Positions 1 through 7,625 of a stretch of DNA of 17,416 nt are shown piece after piece. Position 1 is the first letter of the stretch. Each line of letters begins with the position of its first letter. Source of the DNA: JBDNDK01 sp046719185 (GTDB lineage: Bacteria; Armatimonadota; UBA5829). The notes below the pieces were generated by a model. It saw only the letters and a program-made list of their open reading frames with translations, searched no databases and was not told where the DNA came from. A program made the translations under genes and the position numbers. The stretch lies in contig JBDNDK010000033.1 in assembly GCA_046719185.1 (NCBI GenBank), positions 1 to 17,416 of the forward strand, in the 5' to 3' direction.

Positions 1-98
1 TCTTCGCCCGATACCGGCGTCGTTCGAGATGGCCAGGACTGCCGACTTTCCTGCTCCAGCGCAGCGACAGCGGCACACTCTACCATACCCGCGACACC
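1..98 (+). other. High-GC foreign segment, probable chimeric join; arginyl-tRNA synthetase-like fragment
   Basis: G+C is 63 of 98 bases (about 64%), against roughly one third in the following sequence. From base 39 the plus strand reads LPTFLLQRSDSGTLYHTRDT, which resembles the arginyl-tRNA synthetase segment with pattern R-S-D-G-x-x-L-Y-x-T-R-D. The upstream part (bases 1-38) continues sensibly in another frame (DTGVVRDGQD), as if one base were missing near base 38. The frame then runs straight into the Ppx domain of the next gene at base 99, which no known enzyme does. I read this as an assembly or amplification chimera. The ArgS identity is from motif memory only. Confidence 0.5.
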
Positions 99-980
99 AT
101 AAAAATGGTTGTTGGTTGTATTAGTAGTTCTGGTGAATTAAAGATATTAGAAGATATTTCTCAGAAAGTAAGGCTTGCAGAAAGGCTGCAAGAGACAAAA
201 CTCATTCAGCCTGATGCTCAGAGCAGAGCTTTAGATGTTATTATTGGTTATGTTAATAAAGCAAAGAAATTAGGTTCTGATAGCTTTAAAATAATAGGTA
301 CTAATGTCATAAGAGATGCCAAAAACTCACAAGAATTCAAAAAGAAAGTTTTTGAATCTGTTAATATTCCACTTGATGAGGCTAGTGAGTATGATGAAGC
401 AAGATTATCTTATATGGCAATTGCACTTGATCCTGTGTTAAAAAAAATTAAAAATGATTGTGCTACAGTGGATGTTGGTGGTGGTTCTACGGAAATAACG
501 ACTGCGGAAAATGGTGATAAGATTATTGGATTTAGTGTGCCAATTGGTGTAGTAAGATTGACTGAATTGTTTAATTTATATGATAATCCAACAAAAGATG
601 ATATTGAAAGAGCAGGGGATTATGCTTTTTCAATGCTAAATGAGAAAGTAAAAAACATCAAATCAGATAATTTGGTTTTAATAGGTGGAAGTGCTGTTAA
701 TATAGGTAGAGTTATAAAATGTCTTGATTCTGAAAATACTCTTGATGCTCATGGTGTAGAACTATCAATAGATACTCTTGTAGAGTTGATAGATAAATTT
801 TCATCTGTTTCACTTGAAGAGAGAAAAAAAATTAAAGGACTAGACCCATCAAGGGCTGATGTTATCATTGCTGGTGCTATAATATTAAAGGCATCTGCTG
901 AATTGGTTGATGCAAAGAAACTTTTAATTTCTGTTAGAGGTTTAAGGCATGGTATGCTTTATGAAATGTTAGGAGTTTGA
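99..980 (+). CDS. ppx: Exopolyphosphatase / Ppx-GppA family phosphatase, 5'-truncated
   Basis: This is an ASKHA-fold Ppx/GppA domain protein that would hydrolyse terminal phosphates of polyphosphate or guanosine pentaphosphate in the cytoplasm. Counting from the first ATG (105), there is an E-A-R-L segment with the catalytic-type Glu at residue 98, a phosphate-binding D-V-G-G-G-S motif at 123-128, I-G-G-S-A near 203, and the closing R-G-L-R-x-G segment near the C-terminus. The first family motif (D-I-G-T-N-S) is missing. Codons 99-104 give I-K in frame, and I-K-M-V-V-G is what normally follows D-I-G-T-N-S, so the ATG at 105 is an internal codon and the true start was lost at the chimeric join. 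No HD domain is attached; that domain is the next gene, 3 bases downstream. Confidence 0.88.
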   Translation: MKMVVGCISSSGELKILEDISQKVRLAERLQETKLIQPDAQSRALDVIIGYVNKAKKLGSDSFKIIGTNVIRDAKNSQEFKKKVFESVNIPLDEASEYDEARLSYMAIALDPVLKKIKNDCATVDVGGGSTEITTAENGDKIIGFSVPIGVVRLTELFNLYDNPTKDDIERAGDYAFSMLNEKVKNIKSDNLVLIGGSAVNIGRVIKCLDSENTLDAHGVELSIDTLVELIDKFSSVSLEERKKIKGLDPSRADVIIAGAIILKASAELVDAKKLLISVRGLRHGMLYEMLGV

Positions 981-983
981 AAG

Positions 984-1577
984 TTGAAAATTGACTGGGA
1001 TTCAGTAGTTAAAATAGCTGAAGAGTATGATCAATATACATCGCATGTCAGACAAGTAGCAGATATAGCAATGGATCTGTTTGATAATTTGTCCAGTATA
1101 AATGCAATGGGTGAAAAGAATAGAGATCTATTAAAATGTGCTGCATTGCTGCATGATTTAGGCTGGTCTGGAGGTCAGCAGCAGCATCATAAAAGATCAA
1201 GAGATATAATTTTATCACATCCTCCTAAAGGTCTAAGCAATAAAGAAGTGGCAATTGTTGCAAATGTTGCTAGATATCACAGAAAAGGATTGCCAAAATC
1301 AACTCATTCTGGATATTCTTCTCTTTCTATTTTGGAACAACAGACAGTGAGATATTTAGCTGCAATACTTAGAATTGCTGATGGCTTGGACAGAACTCAC
1401 AGAAATATGGTAAGAATACATTCTTGCAATGTTTCCTCTGATGCAGTTATCATAAATATAATATGCAGGGGAGATTGTTCTTATGAGTTGGAAGCAGCAT
1501 TAAAAAAGGCAGACCTCTTTGAACAAGTTTTCAATCTAAAAGTAAAGTTCAAATTAGTAGCGGATAGAAAGGCATAA
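984..1577 (+). CDS. Stand-alone HD-domain phosphohydrolase (Ppx C-terminal-type domain)
   Basis: A 197-aa cytoplasmic HD-domain protein. It starts at TTG 984, supported by AGGAG at 971-975 with 8-base spacing; the upstream ppx stop is at 978-980, so translation is probably coupled. HD metal-site residues are visible: H57-D58 in L-L-H-D-L-G-W, a histidine pair in Q-H-H-K-R-S, and the downstream R-I-A-D-G-L-D-R segment (130-137). Its C-terminal end (G-D-C-S-Y-E-L-E through L-F-E-Q-V-F-N-L) aligns by eye with the C-terminus of the fused Ppx-HD protein two genes on. It therefore corresponds to the second half of a normal Ppx-HD enzyme, encoded separately and probably acting with the preceding protein. 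The substrate is unknown; a nucleotide or polyphosphate link is inferred from context. Confidence 0.85.
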   Translation: MKIDWDSVVKIAEEYDQYTSHVRQVADIAMDLFDNLSSINAMGEKNRDLLKCAALLHDLGWSGGQQQHHKRSRDIILSHPPKGLSNKEVAIVANVARYHRKGLPKSTHSGYSSLSILEQQTVRYLAAILRIADGLDRTHRNMVRIHSCNVSSDAVIINIICRGDCSYELEAALKKADLFEQVFNLKVKFKLVADRKA

Positions 1578-1579
1578 AA

Positions 1580-3130
1580 TTGAAAAAAATTGGAGTTATG
1601 GATATTGGCACCAACTCTATTAGAATGGGTGTTGTAAGAGTTGATGATATGCATGAATGGCATGCTGTCAATGTTCAGAAAGAAGTTGTGAGGCTTGGAG
1701 AAAGAGAGTTTGCTCACAATAAAATAACTCCAGAAGCAATGGATAGAGCTGTTTTGGTAATTAAAAAATTTACTGAATCAGCCAAAAGCCAAGGAGCTGA
1801 AGAAGTGCTTGCTATTGCTACTGCTGCTGTTAGAGAGGCTCATAATAAAGCAGAATTTGTAAATAGAGTAAAAAGTGAATGTGGTATAGATGTAAAAGTT
1901 GTTTCTGGTCTTGAAGAGGCTAGATTGATATATTTAGGTATTGCTAGTGGTGTTGATTTGAATTCACACAAAGGGTTTTTTGTTGATATTGGAGGTGGTA
2001 CTACCGAGCTGATAATTGGTGATGCTAAAGAATATTATATTCTAGAAAGCTTGAAACTAGGAGCAATAAGACTCACTGATATGTTTTTGGAAGATCACAC
2101 AGACAAAGTAAGCAGAAAAAAATACAATAAAATTGTTGAATATGCAATGGGTGTGGGAAATCAAGCTTTCAAAAAAATCAATCAAGAAAGTTTTGATTTA
2201 GTCTTTGGAGCTTCCGGAACAATTATAAATTTAGCTGAAATCACCGCAAAAAGAGTTGAACCTAATTTAACTACAATAAGAAATTATTGCCTCAAGTATT
2301 CAGATTTAGAAGACACAATAAAAATTCTTTGTGATGCAAACCTTGAAGACAGAAGAAAAATTCCCGGAATAAATCCTGAAAGAGCAGATATTATTATATG
2401 TGGTGCTGCTATTTTAGATGCAGTGATGAGAGGCACATTCTGCAGTGAGATAAGAATTAGTGATAGAGCATTAAGGCAGGGAGCACTTATAGATTATCTA
2501 TTTCAGGAAGACCATACAAGAACTAAATTCCTCACAACATCAGCCAGAACAAGAAGTATTCTCCAAATGGCAAGATACTGCAGGTTTGAAGAAAAACATG
2601 CAATGAATGTTACAGATCTTGCTGAAAAGTTTTTTGAACAGCTAAGTGAACTTGGACTACACAATTATGGTGATAAAGAAGCAGAATTATTAAGATATGC
2701 TACAATGGTTCATGATGTTGGTACTTTCATCTCACACATTGACCATCACAAACATTCATATTATTTAATTAGAAATTGGAGTCTTTTAGGATTTGATGAT
2801 GATGAAATTGAAATAATAGCTTCTACTGCAATGTGCCATAGAAAATGCTCACCCAAGAAAGCTGTTGCACATAAGTTTAATAATGATGAATCAAAAAAAT
2901 TAGTAGAGGTTTTAGCATCAATTATTAGAATAGCCGATGCTCTTGATAGAAGTGAAATGGGATTAGTTGAAGATATAGATTGCCATTGGGAAAAACAAGG
3001 CAAGACTATTGTTATGAGGCTATATGCAAAAGATGACTGTCATTTGGAAATCTGGGCATTAGAGTCTAAAAAAGCTCTATTTGAAAGAACATTTGGATTA
3101 GAATTGAAAACTGAATTGGTAAGGATATAA
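1580..3130 (+). CDS. ppx: Exopolyphosphatase / guanosine pentaphosphate phosphohydrolase with C-terminal HD domain
   Basis: A full-length 516-aa Ppx/GppA enzyme, close to the usual ~500 aa of the fused form. The Ppx part holds D-I-G-T-N-S at 8-13, the T-A-A-V-R-E-A segment near 81-87, catalytic-type Glu in G-L-E-E-A-R-L (110-116), phosphate loop D-I-G-G-G-T at 136-141, and R-A-L-R-Q-G near 300. The HD part holds H378-D379, a D-H-H-K-H-S-Y-Y motif and R-I-A-D-A-L-D-R at 450-457. The start is TTG 1580, two bases after the HD gene's stop, with GAAAGG at 1567-1572 as ribosome binding site. Family knowledge: these enzymes degrade polyphosphate and/or pppGpp and so tune stringent-response signalling. 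It is the third gene of a tight operon whose first two genes are its split counterpart. It ends 1 bp from the convergent lipoprotein gene with no visible terminator. Confidence 0.92.
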   Translation: MKKIGVMDIGTNSIRMGVVRVDDMHEWHAVNVQKEVVRLGEREFAHNKITPEAMDRAVLVIKKFTESAKSQGAEEVLAIATAAVREAHNKAEFVNRVKSECGIDVKVVSGLEEARLIYLGIASGVDLNSHKGFFVDIGGGTTELIIGDAKEYYILESLKLGAIRLTDMFLEDHTDKVSRKKYNKIVEYAMGVGNQAFKKINQESFDLVFGASGTIINLAEITAKRVEPNLTTIRNYCLKYSDLEDTIKILCDANLEDRRKIPGINPERADIIICGAAILDAVMRGTFCSEIRISDRALRQGALIDYLFQEDHTRTKFLTTSARTRSILQMARYCRFEEKHAMNVTDLAEKFFEQLSELGLHNYGDKEAELLRYATMVHDVGTFISHIDHHKHSYYLIRNWSLLGFDDDEIEIIASTAMCHRKCSPKKAVAHKFNNDESKKLVEVLASIIRIADALDRSEMGLVEDIDCHWEKQGKTIVMRLYAKDDCHLEIWALESKKALFERTFGLELKTELVRI

Positions 3131-3131
3131 T

Positions 3132-4181
3132 CTATTTTATTTCAAGATATTCTTGAGGTATATCTTTATAACCCCATTCATTAAGTTGTCTTGCCCATAA
3201 TTCAAGATTTGATTTGTCCACCCGAACCAATTCCATCTCATTTATTTCTTCAACTTCTTCATTCAGATGTATTTTTTTGATAATTTTTTCCATGCTCACA
3301 TATCCCCATTTATATGTTGGTTGTGCAAGCAATACAGGTGTTATACCTTTTTTTACATAAGAAAACTGAGCAGGCAATGCATCAATTGATACAATAGTTA
3401 CTTTTTCAGGATTTATATCATTTAAGAGGTTTTCTTCAAATAGAGGCCAGCCACCAATCAGAGCCCAGCCGATTATGTTCGGATTTTCATCTTGAGCTTT
3501 TAATAATGCTTCAGCGGCATCTTTAGGTGTTTCTATGTGATAAAAAATACCAACTATATTAAGCTCAGGATATTTTTCTTTTTCTATTTTAACACCCTCA
3601 ACTCTTTTTTTTAGGTTAGGTGCAGATTGGTTTCCAGCAAGTATTGCAATATCTCCTTTTTTCCCAATTTGCATTGCAAGTTCATTTAATAGCAGCATGC
3701 CAGCTCTAGTATCATTCAGTCCATAAAAAGCAAATCTTTTTGAGTTGGGAGCATCACTGTCAAATGTCATCACTTGCACACCTCTTGAAACTGCTTCATT
3801 TATGGCAGGAGTTAATAAATCTGAATCGGAGCAGGATATCATAATTGCATTAACACCAGAATTAACAGCATTAACAATATTCTTAGCCTGCATTTGTGGT
3901 TCTTCATTAGTTGGAGAAAGATCTTCTATTTGTATAGATATGTCATATTTTTTTGACAAAAGTTTTGCTGAATCTTCAGCACCTTTCAAAGCTGGAACAA
4001 ATATCGGATTGCTTGAACTTTTTGATATAAATGCAACCTTGTATAACTTTATAGGTTTTTCTTCAATAGTATCTGTTTTTGAAATTGGCTCTGAGGAAGT
4101 TCTTGGTAAGCAGCCTGATGTTAACATTACTACTAATAATATAAATAAAAAATTCATAAATATTCTAACAAAAGACAGCAT
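3132..4181 (-). CDS. Sugar ABC transporter substrate-binding lipoprotein (periplasmic-binding-protein family 4)
   Basis: A 349-aa export protein. It has a short basic N-terminus, a hydrophobic stretch at about 7-20 and a lipobox-like L-T-S-G-C with Cys24; Thr at the -3 position is less usual than Leu. The mature part is a ribose-binding-type two-lobe fold: K-V-A-F-I-S-K-S near 50, N-A-I-M-I-S-C-S-D-S, V-M-T-F-D-S-D, the G-L-N-D hinge-type segment, and a C-terminal Q-P-T-Y-K-W-G. The start at 4181 has GTGAGG a few bases upstream; ATG at residue 9 is an alternative but would leave a very short signal. No permease or ATPase genes lie nearby, so it must work with a remote transporter or as a sensor lipoprotein. 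The ligand cannot be read from sequence; a pentose or hexose is the family norm. Confidence 0.85.
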   Translation of the reverse strand: MLSFVRIFMNFLFILLVVMLTSGCLPRTSSEPISKTDTIEEKPIKLYKVAFISKSSSNPIFVPALKGAEDSAKLLSKKYDISIQIEDLSPTNEEPQMQAKNIVNAVNSGVNAIMISCSDSDLLTPAINEAVSRGVQVMTFDSDAPNSKRFAFYGLNDTRAGMLLLNELAMQIGKKGDIAILAGNQSAPNLKKRVEGVKIEKEKYPELNIVGIFYHIETPKDAAEALLKAQDENPNIIGWALIGGWPLFEENLLNDINPEKVTIVSIDALPAQFSYVKKGITPVLLAQPTYKWGYVSMEKIIKKIHLNEEVEEINEMELVRVDKSNLELWARQLNEWGYKDIPQEYLEIK

Positions 4182-4228
4182 ACTATCCTCACTTTTAAAA
4201 ACATCTCTTGAGTTACTTCGATAATGAA

Positions 4229-4864
4229 TTATTCCAATGATTCAAGGAAATTAGCAACTTCATTGTTGAGATAGTTATAAGCATTATCAATTTTTGGTTC
4301 AATTAAACTTAGATCATTAAATTGTGTTGGATGCTGGATATCGAGTTCTACATATAGCTGAGATGGATCATTAAAAAATGGTTCAATCTTTATTTCATGG
4401 ATTCCATCTTGATGCAGCACTATTCTAAAACCTACACCTTTTCTGCCACTACCAAGAGTAGCAAGCTTGTCAGAAACACCCGCAAGCATAGATCTTTCTA
4501 ATATATTTGCAGCATTGTCGTTATTCAGAGGTAAAAATGCAGTGAGTTTTACTCCAAAAGTCATAAATAGAGGCACATTCAATCTTTCTTGAGCCATCTT
4601 AAAAAGGTCAACTATTTTTTCTTTTGTTGACTGGAATAGATGTACAGTCTCATTTGCTTGCAGTCTTGTAACTTGTATAAAAAAATCACTATCAGGATTA
4701 GCCATTCTTGCTCCATCAGGAAGATGCTGAAGGGTTTGATATGGATATCTACCTGTAATATCAGCATATATTTGATTTACTATCTGATGATGAAGTTGCA
4801 TAGGAGGGAAAACAACACCAGCAGTGATTCTTTGACATGATAAATGTTCAGTATTCATATTCAA
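4229..4864 (-). CDS. Uncharacterised 211-aa cytoplasmic protein
   Basis: I do not recognise this gene with confidence. It encodes 211 aa with no signal peptide, no membrane segment and no Cys-rich motif; a single Cys lies near the N-terminus. The N-terminal part has V-V-F-P-P-M-Q-L followed by I-Y-A-D-I and R-Y-P-Y-Q, a pattern loosely like the sporadic TIGR04255 family, though that is a faint memory match only. The middle has K-L-T-A-F-L-P-L and a G-S-G-R-K-G-V-G-F-R turn. The C-terminus is acidic and helical. ATG 4864 is followed at once by a second ATG (codon 3), and no strong Shine-Dalgarno decides between them. It lies 47 bp upstream of the sugar-binding lipoprotein gene on the same strand and probably shares its transcript. 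Confidence 0.7.
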   Translation of the reverse strand: MNMNTEHLSCQRITAGVVFPPMQLHHQIVNQIYADITGRYPYQTLQHLPDGARMANPDSDFFIQVTRLQANETVHLFQSTKEKIVDLFKMAQERLNVPLFMTFGVKLTAFLPLNNDNAANILERSMLAGVSDKLATLGSGRKGVGFRIVLHQDGIHEIKIEPFFNDPSQLYVELDIQHPTQFNDLSLIEPKIDNAYNYLNNEVANFLESLE

Positions 4865-4925
4865 CCATTTCCAAGACTCTAATAGAAAATATTATAAGAC
4901 TTTATTTTTTATTACTAACTTTGGT

Positions 4926-4954
4926 ATTTTACAACAGCACGAGGTTATCGTCAA
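4926..4954 (-). promoter_or_regulatory. Sigma-70-type promoter for the 211-aa gene and lipoprotein gene
   Basis: On the minus strand TTGACG (4954-4949) is followed after 17 bases by TAAAAT (4931-4926), five of six matches to each consensus box. It lies about 60 bp upstream of ATG 4864. A second TATAAT (4896-4891) lies closer but has no good -35. Confidence 0.5.
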
Positions 4955-4980
4955 TAAATCTTTTATAAACATAGGTTTAT

Positions 4981-5016
4981 AAATAAAAATAAGGCTCTGT
5001 TATTTATACAGAGCCT
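4981..5016 (-). terminator. Rho-independent terminator after the Gfo/Idh/MocA gene
   Basis: A perfect 9-bp stem (4992-5000 with 5008-5016, 7-base loop) is followed on the minus strand by a T-rich tract (TATTTTTATTT, 4991-4981). It begins 20 bp after the stop of the gene ending at 5036. Confidence 0.9.
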
Positions 5017-5035
5017 CATAATAAAAAATTAGCTC

Positions 5036-6376
5036 TCAAACTTTCCAATTACCTCTTGCTTCTCTTTTTAGCATTGCATTTGCTTTTGGATTGTTTACAA
5101 ATTCTTCCTTCTTTGGATCCCATTCAAGCTTATATCCACCTAATTGCAAGCAGATATTGCACAAGTGGCAAATTGTAACTGATCTATGCCCAACTTCTGC
5201 ATTGCAGATAGGCTGATTTCTTGTTCTCATACAATCTAAGAAGTTTTGCATGTGGTCGTTTGATTCATACAGTTTGATTGCACTTTCAGGAAGAGGATCA
5301 TCTAATAGTTTTTGATCACTTGCCTCTATTTTAGACCTGTTAACAAATATCCAACCTTCGTCACCTTCAAATAGAGTGCCATTATCACCTTGACTGTTTA
5401 CATTCATAGTGACGCCATTTTCATATTTGAGTGTAAGATTAAACTGAGGAAAAGTATTATAATAATTGGGACCAATGGCTATCCCACTAGCAGTTCCTTC
5501 AACACTAACAGGACCAGATTCATCCGTTCCAAGTCCCCATTGTGCAATATCAATGTGGTGTGCTCCCCAGTCTGTGAGCATGCCTCCAGAATAATCAAGC
5601 CACCATCTAAAGCTTCCATGTGTTCTTTCTTTTACATATTCTGTCCATTGAGCAGGTCCAAGCCACATATCCCAATCAAATCCTCTAGGCACTGGCTGAA
5701 CTTCAAAAGGTCCTCCAGTTGGACCACCAGGCAGTCTTACAACAACATTTTTAACATTTCCAACTCTGCCATTTCTCACTAGCTCACATGCTTTTTTGAA
5801 TTGTGCACCAGATCTTTGTTGGCTTCCAGTTTGAAAAACTGACTTTGTTCTGTTGGCAGTGCTGACTATTTTTTTACCTTCATCTATTGTAAGAGTGAGA
5901 GGTTTTTCACAATAAACATCTTTTCCAGCATTCATAGCAGCAATACAAATATATGCATGCCAATGGTCAGGTGTAGCAATCAAAACAGCATCAATATCTT
6001 TTCTTTCTAATAGTTCTCTAAAATCTGAGTATTTGGCAGTATTGGGACCAAAACTATTAGCAGCTTCTCTAAGGTGCAGTGCATCAACATCACAAACTGC
6101 AATAACTTCTGCATCTTCCTTGCTATTTGCCCATTTTGCAAGATTAAGACCCATTTTGAATCCGCCTCTACTACCGCCGGTGCCTATAACACCAATATTA
6201 ATTTTATCATTTGGTCCGATTTTTTTTCTAGCAGATGTGGTTAATGTGGATGCAAGGGTATTTGTTGAGGTGGCTGAAGCAAAAACACTGTCTCCAACTA
6301 AACCAGAAACAGCACTTAAAGCAACTCCAGCAGCAGATGTTTTTAAAAACTGCCTTCTTGATAGTTTCTTTTCCAT
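5036..6376 (-). CDS. Tat-exported Gfo/Idh/MocA family NAD(P)-dependent oxidoreductase
   Basis: A 446-aa oxidoreductase that would oxidise or reduce a sugar or cyclitol. The N-terminus has a twin-arginine signal, S-R-R-Q-F-L-K (6-12), then a hydrophobic Ala/Val/Gly stretch to about residue 33, so it is probably exported folded with bound cofactor. The Rossmann fold starts at I-N-I-G-V-I-G-T-G-G (59-68), followed by C-D-V-D (95-98), A-T-P-D-H-W-H (134-140) and the family hallmark C-E-K-P (156-159). The C-terminal domain has D-W-G-A-H-H-I-D-I-A-Q-W, the usual region for the substrate-site His. GGAGA lies 6 bases before ATG 6376. The isomerase-like gene just upstream and the sugar-binding lipoprotein downstream suggest a carbohydrate role; the substrate is not determinable. 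Length fits the Tat-signal subgroup, common in planctomycete- and lentisphaera-like bacteria. Confidence 0.92.
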   Translation of the reverse strand: MEKKLSRRQFLKTSAAGVALSAVSGLVGDSVFASATSTNTLASTLTTSARKKIGPNDKINIGVIGTGGSRGGFKMGLNLAKWANSKEDAEVIAVCDVDALHLREAANSFGPNTAKYSDFRELLERKDIDAVLIATPDHWHAYICIAAMNAGKDVYCEKPLTLTIDEGKKIVSTANRTKSVFQTGSQQRSGAQFKKACELVRNGRVGNVKNVVVRLPGGPTGGPFEVQPVPRGFDWDMWLGPAQWTEYVKERTHGSFRWWLDYSGGMLTDWGAHHIDIAQWGLGTDESGPVSVEGTASGIAIGPNYYNTFPQFNLTLKYENGVTMNVNSQGDNGTLFEGDEGWIFVNRSKIEASDQKLLDDPLPESAIKLYESNDHMQNFLDCMRTRNQPICNAEVGHRSVTICHLCNICLQLGGYKLEWDPKKEEFVNNPKANAMLKREARGNWKV

Positions 6377-6433
6377 TGTAAGTCTCCATGAAAACTGTAA
6401 AATATTTGTAAAGCTATGAATTTTATTAGCTTA

Positions 6434-6461
6434 TATATATGCTAAATCCTTTATTTAACAA
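6434..6461 (-). promoter_or_regulatory. Candidate promoter for the Gfo/Idh/MocA gene
   Basis: Minus-strand TTGTTA (6461-6456) is followed after 16 bases by TATATA (6439-6434), about 58 bp upstream of ATG 6376. It lies just past the terminator of the upstream gene, so the dehydrogenase needs its own promoter. The match is moderate. Confidence 0.35.
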
Positions 6462-6497
6462 AAAAAAGCCTCCGACTTTTTAAAAAGACGGAAGCTT
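6459..6497 (-). terminator. Rho-independent terminator after the xylose-isomerase-like gene
   Basis: On the minus strand the arms 6497-6482 and 6481-6466 pair over up to 16 positions, with one G-U wobble and one T-T mismatch; the inner A/T bases form the loop. A run of T follows (complement of 6466-6460). It lies 22 bp after the stop codon of the gene ending at 6519. Confidence 0.88.
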
Positions 6498-6518
6498 TGT
6501 GTCAATATTAGTATTTAA

Positions 6519-7565
6519 TTATTTTTCCATTGGCAACCCTATGAGAACATGGTTTACAATTTCTAAAACACCCATTGCATCAAGCTTCATCCTAGCATTC
6601 ATATATGGCTCATAGAAAGGTCCATTTTTGTCTGTTATCTTTTCAGCCAAACTCCATATATGATCAAAGTTTCTAATGCACATTTTGGCTGCTCTCACTT
6701 GATCTTCTGTATATGGAAATAAGTCATATCCTATTCTTTCTCCATTAGAGCCATATCCTTTTAGTTGGAGTTCTATACATATACCAATAGTCTGCTCGAG
6801 ATAAGATGCACCAACAATGTTGTCATCATCAGTTAATCCCCAGCCTGAATTTGCATGCTGATGTCCAAGCATACCTTCATCTGCAAGCATAGCAGCCCAC
6901 TGAGGCAGATTTTCACCTCTCATTATAAGATGCTGCCAATCCATATTAACTTTTATGTTAGTTGTGTCTATTCCCATTTCTCTTAATTTCTTAATTACCA
7001 AAATACAAACAGCTTGATTGTTAAGGAGAATTCTCATTTTTGGTTCTGAGTTTTTATCTTCCAAAAGCAAAGGAACGCCTTTTGAGTTGCAATATTCAGC
7101 AGCATCTGCAATACCTTCTAAAAACCATTTCCATATAGTAGAATAATCTGCCTGATTTGGGTAGTTATAGCCATCATTCCCTGGCCAAATGATAAATTTT
7201 GAGCCTAGTTCTGCAGCGATATCAATAGCTTTGTGTGTTAATTCTCTTGCATATTCTCTAAGTTTTGGATCCGGGTTCATCATTGCTCCAAGAGAAAGCT
7301 CTGGAATGCTGAATGTTCCCAATGCAATTGCATAAATATCTTTGTTACCAATTGCTGCTTTTACATCTTTTAAATTGTCTTCATTAATCTCACCAGGATA
7401 ATGTCCTTCAAAACCATCTAATAAATCTCCAACACCATCTGCAATTCTCTTAAATCTCTCAGGCATTGTTTCTTCTACAACTTCCACATGATAGCCGTCA
7501 GGCATAAATCTGGTGGCATTAGCTCCTGCCATCCATATTCCCATACTGTTTTTTAGTCTTGCCAT
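6519..7565 (-). CDS. Xylose-isomerase-like TIM-barrel sugar isomerase, divergent
   Basis: A 348-aa cytoplasmic TIM-barrel protein of the xylose isomerase / AP-endonuclease-2 superfamily. Several blocks line up with classical xylose isomerase: L-L-L-E-D-K (E169, K171) with the Glu/Lys pair of L-I-E-P-K; N-M-D-W-Q-H (D209, H212) with E-A-N-H; H-Q-H-A-N (H237) with I-D-A-N-R; D-D-D at 246-248 with the metal-2 Asp pair; and Y-D-L-F-P-Y (D281) with the final Asp. Two expected metal ligands are thus changed (Glu to Asp, Asp to His). I do not see the catalytic His/Asp pair of the classical N-terminus, so the substrate probably differs from xylose. A strong Shine-Dalgarno (AGGGGG) precedes ATG 7565. 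It neighbours a Gfo/Idh/MocA dehydrogenase, a common pairing in sugar and inositol catabolism. Confidence 0.82.
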   Translation of the reverse strand: MARLKNSMGIWMAGANATRFMPDGYHVEVVEETMPERFKRIADGVGDLLDGFEGHYPGEINEDNLKDVKAAIGNKDIYAIALGTFSIPELSLGAMMNPDPKLREYARELTHKAIDIAAELGSKFIIWPGNDGYNYPNQADYSTIWKWFLEGIADAAEYCNSKGVPLLLEDKNSEPKMRILLNNQAVCILVIKKLREMGIDTTNIKVNMDWQHLIMRGENLPQWAAMLADEGMLGHQHANSGWGLTDDDNIVGASYLEQTIGICIELQLKGYGSNGERIGYDLFPYTEDQVRAAKMCIRNFDHIWSLAEKITDKNGPFYEPYMNARMKLDAMGVLEIVNHVLIGLPMEK

Positions 7566-7608
7566 AACAGTCCCCCTATAAAATAGTTTTTATTGTATGA
7601 GCTTGAGT

Positions 7609-7614
7609 ATTATA
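7609..7614 (-). promoter_or_regulatory. Candidate -10 element before the isomerase-like gene
   Basis: A perfect TATAAT (minus strand, 7614-7609) lies in the 60-bp gap after metG, 44 bp before ATG 7565. No good -35 is seen, so it may only supplement read-through from metG; there is no terminator between the two genes. Confidence 0.3.
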
Positions 7615-7625
7615 CCCATTTTATG

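Noticed and set aside
1..980. Genuine ArgS-Ppx fusion protein
   Set aside because: The composition break, the missing Ppx N-terminus and a likely frame change near base 38 fit a chimeric join much better.
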